A DNA stretch of 64,000 nt from Roseiarcus sp036488815. Its GTDB lineage: Bacteria > Pseudomonadota > Alphaproteobacteria > Rhizobiales > Beijerinckiaceae. Positions 8,404-17,543 of the stretch are shown in pieces; the first letter of the stretch is position 1; each line of letters opens with the position of its first letter. Under the pieces are notes generated by a model, which saw nothing but the letters and a program-made list of their open reading frames with translations, did no database searches and was not told where the DNA came from. The stretch is from assembly GCA_036488815.1 (NCBI GenBank), contig DASXGX010000045.1, positions 12,205 through 76,204 of the forward strand. The letters run 5' to 3'. Both the position numbers and the translations under genes were made by a program.

Positions 8404-9900
8404 TTGGGCGGCTTTGCGGACTACGCCGATTATGACGGGCTCGGTCTCGCTGAGCTGGTGCGCAAGGGCGAGGTGACGCCTGCGGAACTCCTGGAAGAGG
8501 CGATCGCCCGCGTCGAGAAAGACAATCCTCGTCTCAACGCGGTCGTCTGGAAGCTCTACGAGAGCGCGCGCAAAGCGGCGGCCGGCGCATTCAGCGGACC
8601 GTTTGGGGGCGTGCCGTTCTTCATCAAGGATTTGATGGCGCCGGTTGCGGGCGCGCCGATGAGCCAAGGCAACCGCCGGCTCGTCGGCGTCCCGCGCGAA
8701 ATCGACGCGGAGGTTATCGCGCGATACCGTAAAGCCGGCCTCGTTTTCGTTGGGAAGACCAATGTGCCCGAGTTCGGCCTCGCCCCGGTCACCGAATCGA
8801 AGGCGCTGGGGCCGTGCCGCAATCCTTGGAACCCCGACCACAGCCCCGGCGGCTCCAGCGGCGGCGCCGCGGCCGCGGTGGCGGCGGGGTTCGCCCCGAT
8901 GGCGCACGCCACCGACGGCGGCGGCTCGATTCGCATTCCGGCCTCCTGCTGCGGCTTGTTCGGCCTCAAGCCGACCCGCGGGCGCACGCCGAACGGCCCT
9001 GGCGCCGGCGAAATCTGGCGCGGTTTCTCGGCTGGCCACGCGGTGACCCGCACGGTTCGCGACAGCGCGGCCTTGCTCGACGCCACACAAGGGGTCGACG
9101 TCGGCGCGCCGTACGAAATCAAGCCGCCTGAGCGGCCCTATCTCGAGGAGGTCGGGCGCCCACCGGGCCGATTGCGGATTGCGTTTTCGACCTCTCCGTT
9201 CTTTGCGCCCTCTGTTCATCCCGACTGTGTCGAGGGAGTGGAGGCGACCGTCGCCCTACTAAAGGAGCTTGGCCACGAGGTCGTCGAGGCGACGCCCCCG
9301 CTCGATCGCGAGCCGCTGATCCTCGCCTTCTTGAAGATCGTTGCAGGCGAGACGCGGGCCGACGTGGAGGCGACCGAGCGCCTCGTCGGACGGTCGCTCG
9401 GATTCGCCGATTTCGAGCCCTCGACCTATCTCATCAGCCTGCTCGGCAAATCCTGGAGCGCCGCCGACTATGCGGGCGCGGCGCGAACGCTGCAGAACTG
9501 GGCGCGAACGGTCGGCGCCTTCTTCACCGACTACGATATCCTGCTGACGCCGACCCTCGCCGCCCCGCCGGCCCTGGTCGGCGCGATGAATCCCCCGCCC
9601 GCGCAGGCGGCGCTGCTCGAGATCCTCGGGCGCCTGCACGCGGGCTGGTTCGTCAAGCTGACCGGGCTTGCGCAGCTCTTGGCGCAGAAATCGCTGAGCT
9701 ACATTCCCTATACGCCGCTGTTCAACGTGACCGGCCAGCCGGCGGCGTCTCTGCCGTTGCACTGGAACGCGGCGGGACTGCCGATCGGCATGCATTTCGT
9801 CGCGCGCTGGGGCGACGAGGCGACGCTCTTTCGTCTCGCCGCCCAGTTGGAGCGCGCGAAGCCCTGGTTCGCCCGCAGGCCGCCGGGGGTTTGGTCCTAG
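8404..9900 (+). CDS. Amidase (amidase-signature family)
   Basis: The 498-residue cytoplasmic hydrolase carries the Ser-cisSer-Lys triad of the amidase-signature family: K75 in PFFIKDLMAP, the cis-serine S151 in SPGGSSGG and the nucleophile S175 in DGGGSIRIPA. The family hydrolyses carboxylic amides, and GatA is a member, but no gatB or gatC is nearby and the sequence resembles stand-alone amidases acting on small or aryl amides. The start is TTG at 8404, with GAAGGGGCG just before it. The stop codon overlaps that of the convergent DedA gene. The substrate cannot be predicted. Confidence 0.88.
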   Translation: MGGFADYADYDGLGLAELVRKGEVTPAELLEEAIARVEKDNPRLNAVVWKLYESARKAAAGAFSGPFGGVPFFIKDLMAPVAGAPMSQGNRRLVGVPREIDAEVIARYRKAGLVFVGKTNVPEFGLAPVTESKALGPCRNPWNPDHSPGGSSGGAAAAVAAGFAPMAHATDGGGSIRIPASCCGLFGLKPTRGRTPNGPGAGEIWRGFSAGHAVTRTVRDSAALLDATQGVDVGAPYEIKPPERPYLEEVGRPPGRLRIAFSTSPFFAPSVHPDCVEGVEATVALLKELGHEVVEATPPLDREPLILAFLKIVAGETRADVEATERLVGRSLGFADFEPSTYLISLLGKSWSAADYAGAARTLQNWARTVGAFFTDYDILLTPTLAAPPALVGAMNPPPAQAALLEILGRLHAGWFVKLTGLAQLLAQKSLSYIPYTPLFNVTGQPAASLPLHWNAAGLPIGMHFVARWGDEATLFRLAAQLERAKPWFARRPPGVWS

Positions 9901-10544
9901 CGCGACTGCGGCGCGACGAGCGGTCCCGGCAACGCCGCTTCGGCTTTTGCGAGCAACAGCTTCTCGTGATGGGCGATGAAGCGGCTGGCGGCGACGGCGC
10001 CGATCAGCGCCACGACGAGCGCGGTTACGCCGACCGGTCGCGCGTAGTGCTCGAACGCTTGGCCGAGAAAATAGCCGCCCAGCCCGAAGATGGTCGCCCA
10101 AACGATGCCGCCGAGCGCGTTGAAGACGAGAAACCGCGGCCAGGGCAAGTGATTGACCCCGGCGAGGAAGGCGGCGAACGCCCGCAGCACGGCGACAAAG
10201 CGGCCGAAAAATACGATTTTGCCACCGTGGCGTTGGAACAGATATTGCGCCAGCTTGAGGCGCGCCTCGTCGACGCGGATGTACCGTCCGTAGCGGTAAA
10301 TCAGGGGAAAGCCGAATTCGCGGCCGACCCAATAGCCGGCGTTGTCGCCGAGAATGGCCGCCGCCGCGCCGCACGCGATCACGAGGGCGATGTGGAGATC
10401 GCCGCGGCCGGCGAGAACGGCGGCGGTCACCAGCGCCGTTTCGCCCGGCATCGGCACGCCAGCGCTCTCCAGCGCGACCAGGACGAAAACGGCGACGTAG
10501 CCGTAATCCGAGACGAAATGGTGAAGGGCGTGCAGAATGTGCAT
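9897..10544 (-). CDS. DedA family membrane protein
   Basis: This 215-residue polytopic inner-membrane protein has the SNARE-associated/DedA hallmarks: ESAGVPMPGETAL near residue 26, GDNAGYWVGREFG near 65, and the FFGRFVAVLRAFAAFLAG stretch with the conserved arginines near 112-129. DedA proteins support membrane homeostasis, and some flip undecaprenyl phosphate or phospholipids. About four to five hydrophobic segments are visible. The gene is monocistronic and converges with the amidase gene, their stops overlapping by two bases. Which lipid this member handles is unknown. Confidence 0.9.
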   Translation of the reverse strand: MHILHALHHFVSDYGYVAVFVLVALESAGVPMPGETALVTAAVLAGRGDLHIALVIACGAAAAILGDNAGYWVGREFGFPLIYRYGRYIRVDEARLKLAQYLFQRHGGKIVFFGRFVAVLRAFAAFLAGVNHLPWPRFLVFNALGGIVWATIFGLGGYFLGQAFEHYARPVGVTALVVALIGAVAASRFIAHHEKLLLAKAEAALPGPLVAPQSR

Positions 10545-10577
10545 GGCGGCTTTCGGCTCCGTGGCGCGGGCCGGAAC

Positions 10578-10943
10578 TTAGCCTGGGCCAGCGCGGCTGG
10601 TAAGGCGCCGCGCATTCGCCCGCACCGTGCGACGCCCGGGGGCGACTGCCGCCTCGGCCACGCCAGCGAGACCGAGCGCGGCGTCCTCGACCGTGCGCAC
10701 GCCGCCGAACGCGGCTTTCATCATGAAGGCGCCCCACGCCATTTGGGCGGCGAAGGCGCCCTCGCAGGCGGCGACGACCTTTTCTTCGACCATGCGGCGC
10801 GCCTCGCGCGCCTGCGCGCTCGTCCCCTTGAGGTCGGGGGTCGTGAGCTGGTGGGTCCGCACGGCGATCGTGACCGCCGCATCCGCTCCGGCGCGCATGG
10901 TGGCGAAGGCCATGCGGAGCGACCGCTTCCTCAAACGACTCAT
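10578..10943 (-). CDS. Small helical protein, possibly phasin-like
   Basis: This 121-residue protein starts at ATG 10943, seven bases after GAGGGA. It is alanine-rich and largely amphipathic helix (for example AFATMRAGADAAVTIAVRTH and VVAACEGAFAAQMAWGAF), with a basic, proline-poor C-terminus. The composition and helical pattern resemble phasins, which coat polyhydroxyalkanoate granules, and a PHB-depolymerase-type gene lies 5 kb away. No diagnostic motif was found, so the family call is tentative. It is on the same strand as, and upstream of, the DedA gene by 33 bases. Confidence 0.5.
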   Translation of the reverse strand: MSRLRKRSLRMAFATMRAGADAAVTIAVRTHQLTTPDLKGTSAQAREARRMVEEKVVAACEGAFAAQMAWGAFMMKAAFGGVRTVEDAALGLAGVAEAAVAPGRRTVRANARRLTSRAGPG

Positions 10944-11223
10944 AGTTTTTCCCTCGGCCCCGCCCCGCGCGCGCAAATTACGCGGCGACGCATGCAAGCG
11001 CTATAACGACGAACGACGCAAAAAGTTCGATCTCGCGCCAATTGGCGCCATCAATACTGACGACCTGCGGCGAAATATCGGCCGCGGGCGACCGACCTGC
11101 TGGGCCAAGTGGTCACGTTTCCGTATATTTGCATGAGAATTACGCTGCGACATATCGCGGTCTTGACAGCCCGGCGCGGATCCGCACGTCTGCAATTCGC
11201 AATCCATTCTAAGGGAGCCGCCA

Positions 11224-11610
11224 TTGATCCGCGTCGCCGACGCCCTCGCCACGCTCGCCGCGCTGATGGGCGCCGCCGGAGTCGCCATAGCGGCCTTGGG
11301 TGAGCATGCCGGCGGCGGCGATTTGGCGACGACCGCCTCCATGTTTCTCGTGCTGCACGCGGCGGCCCTGCTCGGCGCGAGCGCGCACGCGCGTCAGCGG
11401 CCCCGCCCGCGCGTTCTGCTCATCGGCGGCTTTGCGTTGGCGATCGGCACGATTGTGTTTTCTGCCGATCTCGCCACCCGCGCCTTTTCCGGCGCGCGGC
11501 TGTTTCCCTTCGCGGCGCCGATCGGAGGCTCGCTGATGATCCTCTCTTGGCTCCTGCTGGCGATCGTCTTCAACTATTCGGCCACGCGCGCGGCGGACCA
11601 GTTTCCTTAG
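11224..11610 (+). CDS. DUF423 family small membrane protein
   Basis: The 128-residue product has four hydrophobic segments (about residues 5-24, 38-54, 64-82 and 100-118). It carries the DUF423 pattern with an N-terminal ALGEHA-like turn, FLVLHAAALLGAS in the second helix and FPFAAPIGGSLMILSWL in the last one. The start is TTG at 11224, five bases after the strong site AAGGGAG. Members (YwdK/YgdD type) are inner-membrane proteins of unknown function. It is convergent with adenine deaminase, whose stop is three bases away. Confidence 0.82.
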   Translation: MIRVADALATLAALMGAAGVAIAALGEHAGGGDLATTASMFLVLHAAALLGASAHARQRPRPRVLLIGGFALAIGTIVFSADLATRAFSGARLFPFAAPIGGSLMILSWLLLAIVFNYSATRAADQFP

Positions 11611-11613
11611 CCT

Positions 11614-13323
11614 CTAATCCCGCACGAACTCGAACCTGTCGACGTCGACGAGGCCCTTGTCGGTGATCTTGAGGTGCGGGATCACCGGCAACGGCAGGAA
11701 CGCCACTTGCAGGAACGGCTCGGCGAGCACGACGCCCAGGCTCTTGGCGGCCGCGCGCAGCGGGATCAGCGCCTTGTGGACCTCCTCGAAGCTGAGGAGG
11801 CTCATCAGCCCGGCAATCGGCAGGGCGAGTTCGGCCAGCACGCGTCCGCCCTCCGCGACGACGAAGCCGCCCTCGATCTCGATCAGCCGGTTGACCGCGA
11901 CCGCCATGTCCTCTTCGTTCGCGCCGACGACGGTGATGTTGTGGCTGTCGTGGCCGACCGACGAGGCGATCGCGCCGCGCTTCATGCCGAAGCCGCGCAC
12001 GAAGGCGACGGCGATGTTGTCGTTTACGCCGTGGCGCGCGACGACTGCGACTTTGACCAAGTCCTGGTCGAGATCGACGCCCCTCAGGCCATTGGCGAAG
12101 GGCAACACGACCGGCTCGCGCTCGGTGATGATCTTGCCCGGAATGACGCCGATCGCCTGGGTCGAGGGTCCCTGCCCGCGCGCCACGAAATCCGCCGCCG
12201 AGACGCGCCGCGCCTTGACGCTACCGCGGCCGACTGGGGCGATCGAACCCCGGCTTGCGAAAAGGTCTTCGCCAACGATCCTTCCTGCGGTCAGGACGCG
12301 CGAAACGGCGCACGATTCGAGATCGTCGACGACGACGAGGTCGGCCCGCCAGCCGGGCGCGACGAGACCGCGATCCTTGAAGCCGAAGATGCGCGCGGCC
12401 GAAATGCTGGCGGCGCGATAGGCGGCGAGCGGCGGCGCGCCGAGCGCTATGGCGGTGCGGATGATGAAGTCGAGATGGCCCTCTTCGGCGATGTCGAGCG
12501 GATTGCGATCGTCCGTGCAGAAGGCGATGTAGGGTGAATGGCGCTCGGTGATGATCGGCGCAAGGGCGTGGAGATCCTTCGAGACCGAACCCTCGCGCAC
12601 CAAAATCTGCATGCCCTTGGCGAGCTTCTCCAACGCTTCGGGCACGTTGGTCACCTCGTGGTCGGTGCGAATGCCGGCGGCGAGGTAGCCGTTGAGATCG
12701 AGGCCGCGCAGCAGCGGGGAATGGCCATCGATCGGCCGTCCCTGGAAGGCGGCGAGCTTGGCGATGGAGGCGGGGTCGCGCGCAAGGACGCCGGGGAAAT
12801 TCATGAATTCGGCGAGGCCCAGCACTTTGGGATGGCTCGCCAGAGGCAGCAGATCCTCCACCTCCAGGCGCGCACCGGAGGTTTCCAGATGGGTCGCCGG
12901 CACGCAGCTCGAAAGCTGGACCCTGAGATCCATCGCCGTCGCAATCGAGGCGTCGAGGAAATAGCGAATGCCGGCGGCGCCGAGCACATTGGCGATCTCG
13001 TGCGGATCGCAGATCGCCGTCGTGACCCCATGCGCCAGCACGCAGCGGTCGAACTCGAGCGGCGTGATGAGCGACGATTCGACATGCAAATGCGTGTCGA
13101 TGAAGCCGGGAACGACGACCTTGCCGGCGACGTCGATCTCGATCGCACCGCGATACTCCCCGTGCGTTCCGACGATCCGGTCGCCAGTGATCGCGATGTC
13201 GCTCTTGGTCAGTTCGCCAGTGACAAGGTCGAAGATGCGGCCGCCCTTCAGCACGAGGTCGGCCTCGGCGAGGCCTCGCCCCTGCTCGATGGCGCGAGCG
13301 AGATGGGCTGCGACGTCGTTCAT
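11614..13323 (-). CDS. ade: Adenine deaminase
   Basis: Ade converts adenine to hypoxanthine and ammonia in purine salvage. The 569-residue protein is the usual length and has the amidohydrolase metal-binding motif VPGFIDTHLHVESS with H78 and H80. Later come AICDPHEIANVLG, the GIRTDHEV-type segment and a C-terminal domain with SVGHDSHNITVVG, which is characteristic of Ade. The ATG at 13323 follows a GGAGACCAC-type weak ribosome-binding site. The gene is monocistronic, with 338 bases separating it from the divergent RND permease gene. Confidence 0.93.
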   Translation of the reverse strand: MNDVAAHLARAIEQGRGLAEADLVLKGGRIFDLVTGELTKSDIAITGDRIVGTHGEYRGAIEIDVAGKVVVPGFIDTHLHVESSLITPLEFDRCVLAHGVTTAICDPHEIANVLGAAGIRYFLDASIATAMDLRVQLSSCVPATHLETSGARLEVEDLLPLASHPKVLGLAEFMNFPGVLARDPASIAKLAAFQGRPIDGHSPLLRGLDLNGYLAAGIRTDHEVTNVPEALEKLAKGMQILVREGSVSKDLHALAPIITERHSPYIAFCTDDRNPLDIAEEGHLDFIIRTAIALGAPPLAAYRAASISAARIFGFKDRGLVAPGWRADLVVVDDLESCAVSRVLTAGRIVGEDLFASRGSIAPVGRGSVKARRVSAADFVARGQGPSTQAIGVIPGKIITEREPVVLPFANGLRGVDLDQDLVKVAVVARHGVNDNIAVAFVRGFGMKRGAIASSVGHDSHNITVVGANEEDMAVAVNRLIEIEGGFVVAEGGRVLAELALPIAGLMSLLSFEEVHKALIPLRAAAKSLGVVLAEPFLQVAFLPLPVIPHLKITDKGLVDVDRFEFVRD

Positions 13324-13661
13324 TGCGTGGTCTCCTGGGGTAAGCGGACGGCGGGCTGAGGCATGGAGGCCTCCGCGGAAACAAGTCCGGCAATGTTTCA
13401 GGCTTGCGGGGCTTTCTCAAGCCTGTCCATGGCTGGCGATGGGATCGTGTTCCCTCGTCCCCTTAACTTGACGACCAGCGTCGCCCGCAAAAAGGTTAAT
13501 CGTTCAAACGGTCATGTAACGCCAAATTATTATTTAATACGTGACCCGTTCGCTTGGTGGTATCGCTATTAGGATGCAGCGTGGCGGCTCCGCCGCTCGG
13601 CGGGTTTGGGTCGCCCTGTCGCGCGCACTTCGGCGCGCAATCCTTTCGCGCGACACGTACG
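13324..13661. other. Divergent intergenic region between ade and the RND permease
   Basis: These 338 bases hold no supported gene. The middle (about 13490-13550) is clearly more AT-rich than its surroundings and is the likely promoter area. TTGACG at 13468-13473 resembles a -35 box, but no convincing -10 box follows at the right distance. An upstream in-frame start for the permease at 13554 would use part of this region but lacks family similarity. Confidence 0.5.
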
Positions 13662-16600
13662 ATGATCGCACTCGTTCGGATCGCCCTCAGCCGACCGTAC
13701 ACATTCGTCGTTATGGCGATCCTCATCGTCATTTTTGGCGTGACGGCATGGGTGAAGACACCCACGGACATCTTTCCCAATATCGGCATCCCGGTCGTCG
13801 CGGTTGTGTGGACTTATGACGGCCTGCCCGCCGACGATATGTCGAAGCGCGTGATCTACTATTACGAGCGCACTCTGAGCACTCAGGTCAACGACATCGA
13901 GCATATCGAATCGCAGTCCTTGCCGAGATACGGCGTCGTAAAAGTGTTCTTCCAACCGAAGGTCAATATCAACGCCGCGCTGGCGCAAGTCACAGCGGCT
14001 TCGCAGACGGTCTTGAAGCTGCTGCCGCCGGGAATTACGCCACCGTATGTGCTCAGCTTCAACGCGGCGACTGTGCCGGTTCTGCAATTGGCGTTGTCGA
14101 GCCTATCCCTTTCGCAGGAGCAACTGTTCGACGCCGGTCAAAATTTTATTCGTCCGCAATTGGCGACCGTTGCGGGCGCGTCCATTCCTTCCCCCTACGG
14201 CGGCAAGTTTCGCGAGGTCCAGATCGACGTCGACCAGCGGAAGCTGGAGGCGTATGGGCTCTCCGCTCAGGACATCGTCAGCGCCGTCGGTCAGCAGAAC
14301 ATCGTGACGCCGGTCGGCACGGAAAAGGTCGGCAATTTCGAGTACGTCATTTCGCTCAACGGTTCTCCAACCCAGCTCGCCGGCCTCAACGACTTGCCGG
14401 TCCGCGTCGTAGACGGCGCGGTCATCTTCGTTCGTGACGTCGCCTACGCGCACGATGGGAGCCCGCCGCAAATCAATATGGTGCGGGTGAACGGCTCCAA
14501 CGCCGTTTTGATGACGATCCTCAAGGCGGGATCGGCCTCGACACTCGACGTTATCAACAGCGTCAAGGCTTTGCTTCCCAAGCTGCGTGAGACTTTGCCG
14601 CCGAGCTTACGTCTGGAGGCGGTGGGCGATCAGTCCTCGTTCGTCGAATCGGCGGTGAATTCGGTCATATTCGAGGGTGCCGTCGCGGCTGCGCTAACGG
14701 GATTGATGATCCTCGTATTTCTCGGCAGTTGGCGATCGACGCTCATCATCACGATTTCGATTCCCCTGGCGATCCTCGCCGCCATCGCCGCGCTCGCCGC
14801 GCTCGGCGAGACCATCAACATCATGACGCTCGGTGGCCTCGCGCTCGCGGTCGGCATTCTCGTCGACGACGCCACGGTGACGATCGAGAACATCAACTGG
14901 CATCTCCAACAGGACAAGGAGATCGAGAGCGCGATCATGGACGGAGCGCGCCAGATCGTCGTTCCCGCGACTGTCTCCCTTCTGTGCATCTGCGTGGTGT
15001 TCGTGCCGATGTTCACTCTCGGCGGCGTATCGGGTTTCCTTTTCCGCCCGATGGCGGAAGCGGTCGTGTTCGCTCTCTCGGCTTCGTACGTCCTCTCTCG
15101 CACCCTCGTCTCGACAATGGCGCTCTATCTCCTCGCCGGTCAGGAAAGCCGCGCTGAGGGGGGCGGCCCGGCGCCGACTCGCAATCCACTGGTCCTGCTT
15201 CAACGCGGATTCGAGCGTGGCTTCGAACGCGCCCGAGCGGGATATCGGCGGCTCGTGACAGCCGCGGTCGGCGCGGGCTGGGTTTTTATTGTCGGCTTTC
15301 TGATCGCGGTCGGCGGCTCGTTCGCGCTGTCCCCGTTCCTGGGAGAAAATTTCTTTCCTCCGGTCGCGACCGCTCAGCTCAAGCTTCACGTGCGTGCTCC
15401 AACCGGAACGCGCATCGAGGAGACCGCGCGGTTATGCAGTCGGGTCGAGGACGTCATCCGCAGGACGATCACTCCCAACGCACTCGGCCCGATCGTCGAC
15501 AACATCGGGTTGCCGCTCAGCGGCATCAACTCCGCGTACAACAATTCCGGCACGGTCGGGCCTAGCGACGCCGACATCTTGATCACGCTCAATCCCGGGC
15601 ATCGCAGCGCCTCGGACGCCTACGTGAAGCGGCTGCGCGAGTCCCTGCCAAGATCGTTCCCCGGTTCCACCTTCGCGTTTCTTCCCGGCGACATCGTCTC
15701 GCAGACCCTCAATTTCGGCCTGCCGTCGCCGATCGACGTTCAAATCGTCGGGCCCGATCAGATCAAGGACCGCGACTACGCCAGCGCCTTATTGAAGCGG
15801 ATCGCCCGGGTGACCGGCATTGCGGACGCGCGCATTCAGCAGGCGTTCAACAATCCGACGTTCAAGGTCGACGTCAACCGCGCGCAGGCGGCGCTTATCG
15901 GTCTCACCGAGGGCGACATCGCCAAGAGCATGCAAGACTCGCTGTCGGGCAGTTTCAAACTCGCGCCGACATTCTGGATCAATCCGAAGAACGGCGTCGC
16001 CTATCAAATCGTCGTGCAGACCCCGCAGTATTGGCTCAGTTCGACGTCGAACCTGGAGAACATTCCAGCTTCCGAGGCCGATACGTCGCAAATCCTCGGC
16101 GGCGTCGCCAGGCTCAGCCGCGCGGCAAGTCCGTCGGTCGTTTCGCATTACGCAGTCCAGCCGGTCATCGACATTTTCGCGACGAACAGCGAGCGCGATC
16201 TCGGCGCCGTCTCGCGCGACATCCGGAAGATCCTGGATGAGACGGCCGCGAGTGCGCCGCCTGGATCGACCGTCGTGATGCGCGGACAAACCGCGACCAT
16301 GGCTTACGCGTTTTCCCAGCTCTATGTCGGCATCGCGCTGGCGATCGTGCTCATCTACCTGCTTATCGTCGTCAATTTTCAGTCCTGGAGCGATCCCTTC
16401 GTCATCATCAGCGCCTTGCCGACGGCGCTGGCGGGCATCGTTTGGATGTTGTTCATCACGCGCACGACGCTTTCCGTCCCCGCTCTCACTGGCGCAATCA
16501 TGTGTATGGGCGTCGCGACCGCAAACAGCATTCTGGTGGTGAGCTTCGCCCGCGAAAAGCTCGCCGAGGGCGCCGATGCGCTCACGGCCGCGGTCGACGC

Positions 16601-16847
16601 CGGCTTCACGCGCTTCCGCCCTGTATTGATGACGGGTTTGGCGATGATCATCGGCATGGCGCCGATGGCGCTGAGCGCCGAGCAAAACGCGCCGCTCGGC
16701 CGCGCCGTGATCGGCGGCCTGATCTGTTCGACCATCGCCACGCTCTTCTTCGTGCCCGCGGTGTTCCGGCTCGTCCACGAACGGCGCAGTGGCGCTGCGC
16801 GGCGCCAGGTCTCCGGGGGCCTTGAAGACCAGGCTGAGCCAATGTGA
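13662..16847 (+). CDS. RND (HAE1/AcrB-like) efflux permease without adjacent partners
   Basis: The 1061-residue inner-membrane pump has the RND layout: a TM helix at about residues 12-30, a large periplasmic loop, TM2-7, a second periplasmic loop and a second helix bundle. The proton-relay aspartates D402 and D403 (VGILVDDATVTIENI) match AcrB D407/D408. I start at ATG 13662 (MIALVRIALSRPYTFVVMAI), the usual N-terminus. Periplasmic adaptor and outer-membrane channel genes normally flank such pumps, but neither is adjacent: ade is divergent and a YkgJ-type gene converges. It probably borrows partners from elsewhere; the substrate is unknown. Confidence 0.9.
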   Translation: MIALVRIALSRPYTFVVMAILIVIFGVTAWVKTPTDIFPNIGIPVVAVVWTYDGLPADDMSKRVIYYYERTLSTQVNDIEHIESQSLPRYGVVKVFFQPKVNINAALAQVTAASQTVLKLLPPGITPPYVLSFNAATVPVLQLALSSLSLSQEQLFDAGQNFIRPQLATVAGASIPSPYGGKFREVQIDVDQRKLEAYGLSAQDIVSAVGQQNIVTPVGTEKVGNFEYVISLNGSPTQLAGLNDLPVRVVDGAVIFVRDVAYAHDGSPPQINMVRVNGSNAVLMTILKAGSASTLDVINSVKALLPKLRETLPPSLRLEAVGDQSSFVESAVNSVIFEGAVAAALTGLMILVFLGSWRSTLIITISIPLAILAAIAALAALGETINIMTLGGLALAVGILVDDATVTIENINWHLQQDKEIESAIMDGARQIVVPATVSLLCICVVFVPMFTLGGVSGFLFRPMAEAVVFALSASYVLSRTLVSTMALYLLAGQESRAEGGGPAPTRNPLVLLQRGFERGFERARAGYRRLVTAAVGAGWVFIVGFLIAVGGSFALSPFLGENFFPPVATAQLKLHVRAPTGTRIEETARLCSRVEDVIRRTITPNALGPIVDNIGLPLSGINSAYNNSGTVGPSDADILITLNPGHRSASDAYVKRLRESLPRSFPGSTFAFLPGDIVSQTLNFGLPSPIDVQIVGPDQIKDRDYASALLKRIARVTGIADARIQQAFNNPTFKVDVNRAQAALIGLTEGDIAKSMQDSLSGSFKLAPTFWINPKNGVAYQIVVQTPQYWLSSTSNLENIPASEADTSQILGGVARLSRAASPSVVSHYAVQPVIDIFATNSERDLGAVSRDIRKILDETAASAPPGSTVVMRGQTATMAYAFSQLYVGIALAIVLIYLLIVVNFQSWSDPFVIISALPTALAGIVWMLFITRTTLSVPALTGAIMCMGVATANSILVVSFAREKLAEGADALTAAVDAGFTRFRPVLMTGLAMIIGMAPMALSAEQNAPLGRAVIGGLICSTIATLFFVPAVFRLVHERRSGAARRQVSGGLEDQAEPM

Positions 16848-16890
16848 ATGCAGAGGCATCACGCTGGTTGTGCGCGGATTTGCCGCCCAA

Positions 16891-16923
16891 AGGCGCCCAT
16901 CCTGAAGCGTCTTCGAGGCGCCT
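16891..16923. terminator. Possible bidirectional terminator hairpin
   Basis: AGGCGCC at 16891-16897 and GGCGCCT at 16917-16923 form a 7-bp stem with a 19-base loop between the convergent RND permease gene and the YkgJ-type gene. The loop is long and no T-run follows, so this is only a possible terminator. Confidence 0.35.
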
Positions 16924-17453
16924 CAGGGAGTTGGGGGTTGCGTGGCCCGAACCGCCCGGTAGGTCGGACCCTTCGGTCCGAAAGCGGGTTCGACGTGGAA
17001 ATTGTCCTCGGCGCTCATTTTCCCCAGGGATACGGCCTCATTCGGCATGATGAGGGTCGCAACGTCGCCGACGAACACGATCACGTGCCGGTTTTGGGCG
17101 TTCAGGCGCTTCGCCATCCGCCTGAGATCCCCATAGTAAGGCTCCTTGCGCCACGCCTGGGGCGAACCCGGGTCGACCTGGGCGTAGAGAAAACCGTTGG
17201 CGGGAAAGATCGTCAGGACGATACGCGAACGCTCCGGTTTCCAGACGTCGGGCACGTTCGCATCGGTCATCCAGAGGCAGAAGAACTGCCGGCAATGGAC
17301 TGGCCGCGTTTCATGAATCCCGCAGCCGACGCCCGGCTGGCAATGACGGCACCAGACCCCCGCCGGCTTCTCGACCGCCGGAACGTGATAGACCTTGCAG
17401 CACAAGGCGCAGGTTCCGCATTCGCGGCCGGATTGAAGTTGCGTCTGGACCAT
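16923..17453 (-). CDS. YkgJ-family cysteine cluster protein
   Basis: This 176-residue cytoplasmic protein begins with the zinc/iron-chelating cysteine cluster typical of the CxxCxxCC (YkgJ) family: CGTCALCCKVYHV, then WCRHCQPGVGCGIHETRPVHCRQFFCLW. Nine cysteines lie within the first ~60 residues. The remaining part is uncharacterised and contains no membrane segment. The family is thought to bind metal, and its function is unknown. The gene starts 90 bases from the divergently oriented moaC and converges with the RND permease gene. Confidence 0.8.
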   Translation of the reverse strand: MVQTQLQSGRECGTCALCCKVYHVPAVEKPAGVWCRHCQPGVGCGIHETRPVHCRQFFCLWMTDANVPDVWKPERSRIVLTIFPANGFLYAQVDPGSPQAWRKEPYYGDLRRMAKRLNAQNRHVIVFVGDVATLIMPNEAVSLGKMSAEDNFHVEPAFGPKGPTYRAVRATQPPTP

Positions 17454-17543
17454 GAAACCGCATTAGCTGACGCCGCAGGCGGAGGCAATGGCGGCCCGGA
17501 CGCGAGCCATTGCCAGGGCCAGCAAAACTTGCTTGAAACGCGC

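Noticed and set aside
11163..11191. TTGACA at 11163-11168 as the -35 box of a promoter for the DUF423 gene
   Set aside because: No -10 box at 16-18 bases; the sequence there (ACGTCT) is far from TATAAT, so the match is likely chance.
13554..13661. An upstream start (13554) for the RND permease
   Set aside because: The extra 36 residues have no signal or similarity; the ATG at 13662 gives the standard RND N-terminus.
16848..17543. A longer moaC open from 16848
   Set aside because: The first 232 codons are the shadow of the YkgJ-type gene on the other strand; MoaC homology begins at 17544.
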